Below are positions 6,747-11,963 of a stretch of DNA of 11,963 nucleotides, piece by piece. This DNA comes from JAAFKA01 sp043748455 (GTDB lineage Bacteria > Bacteroidota > Bacteroidia > Cytophagales > Thermoflexibacteraceae), in NCBI GenBank assembly GCA_043748455.1, contig JAYTNF010000456.1, forward strand, positions 1-11,963, given 5' to 3'. The notes below the pieces were generated by a model. The model worked only from the letters and a program-made list of their open reading frames with translations, was not told the origin of the DNA and did not search any database. Made by a program: the position numbers and the translations under genes. Within the stretch, counting starts at the first letter, position 1. The number at the start of each line of letters is the position of its first letter.

Positions 6747-8105
6747 ATGCAAGAAAAATATTTAGTTCTCATTGCTTTGCTTTTTACGCCTGTTGCTGAG
6801 GTAACAGAAAAATTGCAAAAATTGTATGATAATCCAACACCAAAAATAGATATTCGTCAAACAACAGATGGTGTGTATCCCTATTCTTTGAAAGGGAAAT
6901 ATGGTTTTACAACACGTAGTAGTGTTATTGTAAATCCTAAATATGATTATGCCGATAGTTTGAGAGAAGAAATGGCGTTGGTCGTATTAAGAAAAAAATG
7001 GGGGTTTGTCAATAAAAGTGGTAACGAAGTTGTGCAACTTGACTATGAAGAGGCACACAGTTTTAGCGAAAGTTTGGCAGCAGTAAGCCTTAAAAAAAAG
7101 TGGGGTTTCATAGACAACAAAGGGCAAAAAATTGTCGATTTTAAATATGATTATGTCGGCAAATTTAGTGATGGACTTGCACCCGTAAAACTTAAAGGCA
7201 AATATGGTTATATTAACAAAAAAGGCATGATGGTTATCACCGCCAAATATGATGAAGCCCAAAATTTTAGTGATGGAGTTGCCCTAATTAGTGTTGAAGG
7301 AATGTACGGATTTATTGATAAAGCTGGCAAACAAATAGCAGCACCGAAATATGATTTTGCAGGAGATTTTAAAGATGGCGTAGCAGTAGTTGCAAAAATG
7401 GACGCAGAAACGGGTATGAACAAATACGGTTTTATTAACAAAGCTGGCAAAGAAATTACAGCTTTAAAATATGATAATGCACTAAGTTTCTCCGAAGGAT
7501 TTGCCTTAGTAACTGATGAAAATAACAAATTTGGCTTTGTTGATAAAACAGGAAAAGAAGCCATTGCTTTAAAATATGACTATGCGGCAAGTTTTAGCAA
7601 CGGATTAGCACCAGTAAGTATTAACGGAAAATATGGTTTTATTGACCACAAAGGCGGGCAAGCTATTGCTATAAAATATGACCAAGTACAAAGTTTTTCA
7701 GAAGGATTAGCCATCGTGAAATCTGGAGAGAAATTTGGGTTTGTAAACTTACAAGGTAAAGAGGTAATTGCTATCAAATACTCAAAAGTAGATAATTTTT
7801 CAGAAGGGCTTGCAGTTGTGGCATTAGGTGGAAAATCTGAAAACGGTGTTTTATCTGGTGGAAAGTTTGGTCATGTTGATTACACAGGCAAGGAGGTAAT
7901 TCCTGTAAAATATGAACAAGCCGAAAGTTTTTCAGAAGGTTTGGCAGTTGTGAAATTAAACGGAAAATTTGGCTATGCAGACAGACAAGGTAATGAAATC
8001 ATAGCTTGTACTTTTGAAGGTGCAGGTGCATTCAACAATGGAGTTGCAGAAGTTATTACAAAACTCGGAGCAAGAAGAATAGACAAAGAAGGTAAAGAAA
8101 ATTAA
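6747..8105 (+). CDS. WG-repeat protein, eleven repeat units
   Basis: Of the 452 residues, nearly all are WG repeats of about 34 residues: eleven units from about 50 to 439, then a partial unit. The unit pattern is [GK]K[WYF]GF-[DN]--G-------KYD-A--FS-GLA-V. Units 2 and 3 keep the name-giving WG; others have YG or FG. Unit 1 is degenerate. Unit 5 carries an insertion of about six residues and unit 9 of about ten. WG repeats are thought to form beta structures and often mediate protein contacts at the cell surface or in the periplasm; no enzymatic role is known. The N-terminus (MQEKYLVLIALLFTPVAEV) could be a short signal peptide, but it is weak. The ATG at 6747 is the only sensible start: an in-frame stop lies just upstream. 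The gene is transcribed alone, ending in a hairpin. Confidence 0.9.
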   Translation: MQEKYLVLIALLFTPVAEVTEKLQKLYDNPTPKIDIRQTTDGVYPYSLKGKYGFTTRSSVIVNPKYDYADSLREEMALVVLRKKWGFVNKSGNEVVQLDYEEAHSFSESLAAVSLKKKWGFIDNKGQKIVDFKYDYVGKFSDGLAPVKLKGKYGYINKKGMMVITAKYDEAQNFSDGVALISVEGMYGFIDKAGKQIAAPKYDFAGDFKDGVAVVAKMDAETGMNKYGFINKAGKEITALKYDNALSFSEGFALVTDENNKFGFVDKTGKEAIALKYDYAASFSNGLAPVSINGKYGFIDHKGGQAIAIKYDQVQSFSEGLAIVKSGEKFGFVNLQGKEVIAIKYSKVDNFSEGLAVVALGGKSENGVLSGGKFGHVDYTGKEVIPVKYEQAESFSEGLAVVKLNGKFGYADRQGNEIIACTFEGAGAFNNGVAEVITKLGARRIDKEGKEN

Positions 8106-8150
8106 AGAAACTAAAATTTAGGACTAATTTCTTGCTTATATGTATCAAAT

Positions 8151-8182
8151 AAAAGATGACGTTTTTAAAAATGTCATCTTTT
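8151..8182 (+). terminator. intrinsic terminator of the WG-repeat gene
   Basis: Arms 8151-8166 and 8167-8182 pair over 16 positions with one mismatch on DNA (a G-U pair in RNA). The outer part AAAAGATGAC/GTCATCTTTT is perfect. A T-rich run (GTTTTT) follows directly. It lies 45 bases after the WG-repeat stop codon and 28 bases before the next gene's ATG, so the aminotransferase gene probably has its own promoter. Confidence 0.75.
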
Positions 8183-8210
8183 GTTTTTAAAACCCTCAAC
8201 GTATTTTAAA

Positions 8211-9053
8211 ATGATGTTAAACTTTAACGGAAGTATTATTGACGCAACAAAAAAAATTTTTAACGTAGAAAACCGTAATTTTAGGTATGGCGATGGTGTT
8301 TTTGAAACCCTAAGAGTTTTTGATAATTATGAAATACCTTCCTTAAAACTGCACAAACAACGGTTATTAGCAGCCATGAAAATTTTAGCCATGAATATTC
8401 CTCAAACTTGGAAAGAAAATTTTTTGAACCAAGAAATTCAGAAACTTATGATAAACTTTCCACCTACTCAAAATTATAGACTTCGTTTAGCTGTTTTTAG
8501 AACTTCTGGTGGACTTTATACTCCAATTTCTAATGATATAGAATTTTGTATAGAAATAACTCCATTAGCAAGCCACAATTTTGAATTAAATGAAATAGGT
8601 CTGCAATGCAGTGTTTTTGACGAAATTACAATTTCACCAAGCAAGATTTCACCTTTTAAAACCTCAAATTCTCTACCATATATCATGGCAGCTTTATATC
8701 GTCAAAACCAACAAACTGATGATTGTTTTATTCTTAATACATCAGGTAGGGTTTGCGAAACAGTTTCAGCAAATATTTTTGGAATAACCATTGATAATCA
8801 ACTTGTTACACCACCAATTTCAGAAGGTTGTATTGATGGAATTATGCGAAAATCAATTTTGCAACTTGCACAAAAGCATCACATAAATTATAACGAAACA
8901 CCAATTAGTCTAACAGACTTGCAAAATTTTCAAGAAGTTTTTATCAGCAATGCCATACAAGGTATTCGCTGGGTGGGTTATTGCAAGCCTTTACAAAAAA
9001 AATATACAAATCATTTGACAAAAAAACTATTTGAGTTATTTTTAGAAACCTAA
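8211..9053 (+). CDS. pabC: class IV PLP aminotransferase, probable 4-amino-4-deoxychorismate lyase
   Basis: From the ATG at 8211 the protein has 280 residues, the normal size for fold-type IV PLP enzymes. NRNFRYGDGVFETLRV (21-36) is the N-terminal family signature. Lys150 in SPFKTSNSLPYIMA is the likely PLP-binding lysine. E183 in CETVSANIF matches the conserved E-S-NIF block, PPISEGCIDGIMR (201-213) the phosphate-binding segment, and QEVFISNAIQGIRWV (241-255) the C-terminal motif of PabC-like enzymes. PabC releases pyruvate from aminodeoxychorismate to give 4-aminobenzoate for folate. Branched-chain or D-amino-acid aminotransferase activity cannot be excluded, and no pabA/pabB lies nearby. 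A longer frame opens with TTG at 8181, but that codon overlaps the upstream terminator stem and adds ten unlike residues, so I chose 8211. A second ATG at 8214 is equally possible. The gene stands alone between terminators. Confidence 0.75.
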   Translation: MMLNFNGSIIDATKKIFNVENRNFRYGDGVFETLRVFDNYEIPSLKLHKQRLLAAMKILAMNIPQTWKENFLNQEIQKLMINFPPTQNYRLRLAVFRTSGGLYTPISNDIEFCIEITPLASHNFELNEIGLQCSVFDEITISPSKISPFKTSNSLPYIMAALYRQNQQTDDCFILNTSGRVCETVSANIFGITIDNQLVTPPISEGCIDGIMRKSILQLAQKHHINYNETPISLTDLQNFQEVFISNAIQGIRWVGYCKPLQKKYTNHLTKKLFELFLET

Positions 9054-9087
9054 CCAAGATTTTGATAATGAGATTATAATTTTTTTT

Positions 9088-9168
9088 TGTCATTCTGAGT
9101 TTGCGAAGAATCTGAATTATTGCAGTTTTGATGTAATAATTCAGATTCTTCGCAAGCTCAAACTGACA
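9088..9168. repeat. TGTCATTCT-type inverted repeat, short form
   Basis: Arms 9088-9121 and 9135-9168 match at 31 of 34 positions with a 13-base loop; the inner 21 bases of the stem are perfect. The outer end TGTCATTCTGAG and inner end GAAGAATCTGAAT are shared with the copies at 1-42 and 4294-4403. The middle of the arm is about 14 bases shorter. No clean T run follows in either direction, so a simple terminator role is less likely than a palindromic dispersed element. Confidence 0.85.
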
Positions 9169-9300
9169 TTACTAATTTGTAATGTCAGCAATTTATTTAA
9201 AAATACACTTTTGTTGTGTCTTATTACTTATATTTCACCACTACCCAATTTTTTAATAACGCAATAACTCGTAAGTTTACATCTTTATGATATTTTAACA

Positions 9301-9336
9301 AAAAACCTCTCAAATTTTTCAATTTGAGAGGTTTTT
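9301..9336 (-). terminator. intrinsic terminator after rpsJ, bidirectional
   Basis: A perfect 16-bp stem (9301-9316 with 9321-9336) has a four-base loop; the outer pairs are A5/T5, so U runs follow the GC-richer core in both directions. It begins 20 bases past the rpsJ stop codon. It can end the fusA-rpsJ transcript and also stop the plus-strand aminotransferase transcript coming the other way. Confidence 0.88.
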
Positions 9337-9356
9337 ATTTGATTGGCTTGCAAAAA

Positions 9357-9662
9357 TCAAACTTTGATTTCTACATCAACACCACTTGGCAATTCAAGTT
9401 TCATCAACGCATCTACAGTTTTTGGACTTGTAGAATAAATGTCAATAAGACGTTTGTAAGTACACAATTGGAATTGTTCACGTGCTTTTTTATTAACGTG
9501 AGGAGAACGTAAAACCGTAAATTTTTCCTTTTCTGTTGGTAAAGGAATAGGTCCGTTCACTACGGCATTTGTTGCCTTTACAGCCATAACTATTTTTTGT
9601 GCAGATTTATCTACTAAGTTATGGTCGTAAGATTTTAATTTTATTCTTATTTTCTGATTCAT
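9357..9662 (-). CDS. rpsJ: 30S ribosomal protein S10
   Basis: S10 is a small-subunit head protein that also serves in NusB-linked antitermination. The 101-residue length is normal. The sequence has the N-terminal QKIRIKLKSYDHNLVDKSAQKIV (3-25), the extended loop with GPIPLPTEKEKFTVLRSPHVNKKAREQF (37-64), and the closing RLIDIYSTSPKTVDALMKLELPSGVDVEIKV. It follows fusA on the same strand, as in many str operons. What is unusual is the downstream side: a terminator and then a convergent gene, not rplC and the rest of the S10 operon. The 197-bp gap to fusA is filled by heptamer repeats, so rpsJ may be read through from fusA or have its own promoter hidden in the repeat-rich spacer. Confidence 0.97.
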   Translation of the reverse strand: MNQKIRIKLKSYDHNLVDKSAQKIVMAVKATNAVVNGPIPLPTEKEKFTVLRSPHVNKKAREQFQLCTYKRLIDIYSTSPKTVDALMKLELPSGVDVEIKV

Positions 9663-9667
9663 GTCTA

Positions 9668-9746
9668 TAATTATAAATTATGAATTATGAATTATGAATG
9701 TAAACTATGAATTATGAATTATGAATTATGAACTATAAATTATGAT
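9668..9746. repeat. heptamer repeat tract upstream of rpsJ
   Basis: About seven exact ATGAATT units in two blocks (about 9673-9700 and 9706-9733) are flanked by degenerate ones. The tract starts about five bases upstream of the rpsJ ATG. It is complementary to the tract at 9800-9862. Confidence 0.9.
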
Positions 9747-9799
9747 GTTTTAGCTATATTTTTAAAATTATGTTACCATAATCTCTAAATATTCTACAT

Positions 9800-9862
9800 A
9801 AATTTCATATTTTATACTTCATATCTCATATTTCATAATTCATAATTCATAATTCATAATTA
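9800..9862. repeat. inverse-orientation heptamer tract at the fusA 3' end
   Basis: Three to four AATTCAT units plus degenerate TCATATT/TCATATC units run up to and include the fusA stop codon at 9860-9862. Positions 9832-9862 pair with 9668-9698 at 30 of 31 positions, so the fusA-rpsJ RNA can fold into a long AU-rich hairpin with a loop of about 133 bases. Confidence 0.85.
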
Positions 9863-11963
9863 TTTTCCTCCTTTTACTTTTGCGATAACCTCATCAGCAA
9901 TGCTTTGAGGTACTTCTGCATAGTGTGAGAATGTTAAAGATGCTGATGCACGTCCCGAAGAAAGTGTACGCAATGTTGTAACATAACCAAACAATTCAGA
10001 CAAAGGCACATCTGCTTTTAAGATAGTTGCACCATTTTTACCGTCCATACCTTTCATCATACCACGGCGGCGGTTTAAGTCGCCTGTAATAGGACCTGTA
10101 AAATCATCAGGAGTAACAGCCTCAACAGCCATGATAGGTTCTAAGATTTTTGGTTTACATTTACGACCTGCTTCTTTATAACCAATTTGTGCAGCTAATT
10201 CAAAAGACAAGGCATCTGAATCGACATCATGGTAAGAACCATGAAATACCCTCACTCTCATGCCTGTCAATGGATAACCTGCCAAAACACCATTATTCAT
10301 TGCAGTTGTAAATCCTTTTTGAATTGCAGGGATAAATTCTTTTGGAATTACACCACCCACAATATCATTTACAAATTCCAAACCTTCTTTACCGTCATCT
10401 CTTGGACCAATTTCAAAAGAAATATCGGCAAATTTACCTTTACCACCCGATTGTTTTTTGTAAACTTCTTTATGTTCAATTTTTTGTGTGAAGTGTTCTT
10501 TGTAGGCAACTTGCGGTGCACCTTGATTCACTTCCACGCCAAATTCACGTTTCATACGGTCAATGATGATTTCTAAGTGTAATTCACCCATACCACGCAA
10601 AATAGTTTGACCTGTTTCTTGGTCAGTATTTACACGTAAAGTTGGGTCTTCTTCCACTAATTTAGCAATAGCATTGCTAATTTTATCAACATCAGCTTGT
10701 TTTTTAGGCTCAATAGCATAACCAATAACTGGTTCTGGGAATGACATTGATTCTAATATAATTCTACCACCGTTTTCTCCAACTAATGTATCACCGGTAC
10801 GAATATCTTTGAAACCAACACCTGCACAAATATCACCTGCTTCAACTTCGTCGATTGGGTTTTGTTTATTTGCGTGCATTTGTAACAAACGAGAAATACG
10901 TTCTTTGTTTCCTGTTCTCATATTGATAATATAAGAACCTTTTTCCAAACGACCTGCATACACACGAATAAAGCACAAACGACCAACAAAAGGGTCAGTT
11001 GCAATTTTAAATGCTAAGGCAGTAAAAGGTTGGTCAGGACGTTGTTCACGTACTTCTTCTTTTTCTGTATCAGGATTAATACCAACGATTGGTGGCAAGT
11101 CTAATGGACAAGGCAAATAGGCAATAACAGCATCAAGCATCGCCTGAACACCTTTATTTTTGAATGCCGAACCACACATCACAGGGAAAAAATTCATAGC
11201 CACAGTACCTTTACGGAGTGCTGCATGAATTTCTGTTTCTGTAATAGAAGCAGGGTCATCAAAATATTTTTGCATCAATACATCATCAACATCAGCCAAA
11301 GATTCCAATAAAGTATTTCTCCATTCCTCAGCTTCTTCTTGTAAATCGGCAGGAATAGCAATTTCTTTATAAGTTTTACCTTTATCGTCTTCGTTCCAGA
11401 TAATACCTTTCATGGTAATTAAATCTACAACGCCTTTAAAAGTATCTTCTGCACCAATAGGAATTTGAATAGGCACAGGTTTTGCACCGATTTTTTCCTT
11501 GATTTCTTTAACTGCTTTGAAAAAATCTGCACCAGCTCTATCCATTTTATTAACGAATACAACACGAGGCACAGTATATTTATCAGCTTGTCTCCAAACG
11601 GTTTCAGATTGTGGTTGCACACCTGCCACTGCACATAACAACATTACTGCACCATCAAGTACACGCAATGACCTTTCAACCTCAACCGTAAAATCTACGT
11701 GTCCAGGTGTATCGATAACATTGATTTGGTATTGTATTGTTTCAGCAATTTTTTCACCCTGAACTGTTGGAAAAAACCAGTTTGTTGTAACAGCTGCCGA
11801 AGTAATTGTGATACCTCTTTCTTGCTCTTGCTCCATCCAGTCCGTTGTTGCTGCACCATCATGCACCTCGCCAATTTTGTGCGACATACCTGTATAATAC
11901 AACACCCTTTCTGTTGTTGTTGTTTTACCTGCATCAATGTGAGCCATGATGCCGATATTTCTT
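9860..11963 (-). CDS. fusA: elongation factor G, 5' end beyond the window
   Basis: EF-G is the GTPase that drives translocation on the ribosome and, with RRF, recycling. The reading frame stays open upstream of the ATG at 11947 and encodes RNIGI before MAHIDAGKTTTTE, which is the P-loop. That Met is therefore internal, and the true start lies some ten residues past the right edge. Counting from it, G2 lies in RGITITS (44-50), G3 is DTPGH, G4 is NKMD, and G5 is GSAFKN. A short insertion after switch I (near WFFPTVQGEKIAE) is a bacteroidete-like feature. Domains II to V follow complete, ending KVKGGK. The stop codon lies inside a heptamer repeat. fusA precedes rpsJ in the usual order; rpsL and rpsG would be expected just outside the window. 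Canonical EF-G rather than a paralog is supported by the rpsJ neighbour. Confidence 0.97.
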   Translation of the reverse strand, partial: RNIGIMAHIDAGKTTTTERVLYYTGMSHKIGEVHDGAATTDWMEQEQERGITITSAAVTTNWFFPTVQGEKIAETIQYQINVIDTPGHVDFTVEVERSLRVLDGAVMLLCAVAGVQPQSETVWRQADKYTVPRVVFVNKMDRAGADFFKAVKEIKEKIGAKPVPIQIPIGAEDTFKGVVDLITMKGIIWNEDDKGKTYKEIAIPADLQEEAEEWRNTLLESLADVDDVLMQKYFDDPASITETEIHAALRKGTVAMNFFPVMCGSAFKNKGVQAMLDAVIAYLPCPLDLPPIVGINPDTEKEEVREQRPDQPFTALAFKIATDPFVGRLCFIRVYAGRLEKGSYIINMRTGNKERISRLLQMHANKQNPIDEVEAGDICAGVGFKDIRTGDTLVGENGGRIILESMSFPEPVIGYAIEPKKQADVDKISNAIAKLVEEDPTLRVNTDQETGQTILRGMGELHLEIIIDRMKREFGVEVNQGAPQVAYKEHFTQKIEHKEVYKKQSGGKGKFADISFEIGPRDDGKEGLEFVNDIVGGVIPKEFIPAIQKGFTTAMNNGVLAGYPLTGMRVRVFHGSYHDVDSDALSFELAAQIGYKEAGRKCKPKILEPIMAVEAVTPDDFTGPITGDLNRRRGMMKGMDGKNGATILKADVPLSELFGYVTTLRTLSSGRASASLTFSHYAEVPQSIADEVIAKVKGGK

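Larger units (their letters stand above)
9054..9356. other. 303-bp spacer between convergent aminotransferase and rpsJ genes
   Basis: The two genes converge here, so no promoter is expected. The spacer holds a TGTCATTCT-type inverted repeat, a second small hairpin (CTGACATTA at 9163-9171 with TAATGTCAG at 9180-9188, overlapping the repeat's right end), and the rpsJ terminator. Positions about 9190-9300 show no ORF or repeat I can support. Confidence 0.65.

Noticed and set aside
6987..7777. Several minus-strand open frames inside the WG-repeat gene
   Set aside because: They are periodic reflections of the repeat on the opposite strand, without independent protein character.
8181..8210. Longer aminotransferase frame starting at TTG 8181
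   Set aside because: The TTG overlaps the terminator stem of the WG-repeat gene, and the ten extra residues do not resemble the family N-terminus. ATG at 8211 or 8214 is a better start.
9828..9876. AAAGGAGG on the minus strand at the fusA end, followed nine bases later by ATG, suggesting a small gene in the gap
   Set aside because: The purine run encodes the final KGGK of EF-G, the ATG belongs to a heptamer unit, and the frame stops after five codons.
10229..10576. Plus-strand open frame of 115 codons inside fusA
   Set aside because: Antisense shadow of a highly conserved gene; low-complexity Phe- and Thr-rich translation.
11947..11947. ATG at 11947 as the start of EF-G
   Set aside because: The frame continues upstream and encodes RNIGI, which precedes MAHIDAGKT in EF-G. 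The true start is outside the window.

Overview
The window is AT-rich chromosomal DNA from a member of the Bacteroidota, possibly Cytophagales-like; I cannot name a genus. Several things point there: a bacteroidete-type FtsQ, a GpsA with the GGGSWATA nucleotide loop, an EF-G with a bacteroidete-like insertion after switch I, and a free-standing 5'-nucleotidase C-terminal-domain lipoprotein. One candidate promoter has the Bacteroidota TAnnTTTG form, and start codons lack clear Shine-Dalgarno sites. I see no tRNA, rRNA, CRISPR array, transposase or phage gene.

Layout. Positions 44-6526 hold six genes, all on the minus strand. In transcription order they are: a small protein of unknown function, the nucleotidase-domain lipoprotein, a class I SAM methyltransferase, ftsQ, gpsA, and a large membrane glycosyltransferase-like protein with C-terminal TPRs (TMTC type). 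The gaps are 109 to 340 bp and most carry hairpins or repeats, so this looks like a co-oriented series of separate or loosely linked units rather than a tight operon. A 220-bp divergent spacer with a dyad follows. Two plus-strand genes come next: an 11-unit WG-repeat protein, and a class IV aminotransferase (probably PabC, 4-amino-4-deoxychorismate lyase). The right end is the minus-strand fusA-rpsJ pair of the str/S10 region. fusA runs off the right edge, and rpsJ is closed by a strong hairpin that also faces the plus-strand genes.

Function. The genes are mostly housekeeping: translation (EF-G, S10), phospholipid precursor synthesis (GpsA), cell division (FtsQ) and probably folate synthesis (PabC-like). 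Around them are envelope-associated or unassigned proteins: TMTC-like, nucleotidase-like lipoprotein, WG repeats, methyltransferase and the small unknown. No single pathway joins them.

The most unusual content is between the genes. There is a family of long imperfect inverted repeats with TGTCATTCT ends (three sites), a heptamer repeat family that abuts start and stop codons and forms a long potential hairpin filling the fusA-rpsJ gap, and two AAGT-core palindromes. Two breaks in usual gene order also stand out: rpsJ is followed by a terminator instead of rplC, and ftsQ lies outside a division/cell-wall cluster. I found no convincing new multi-gene system.
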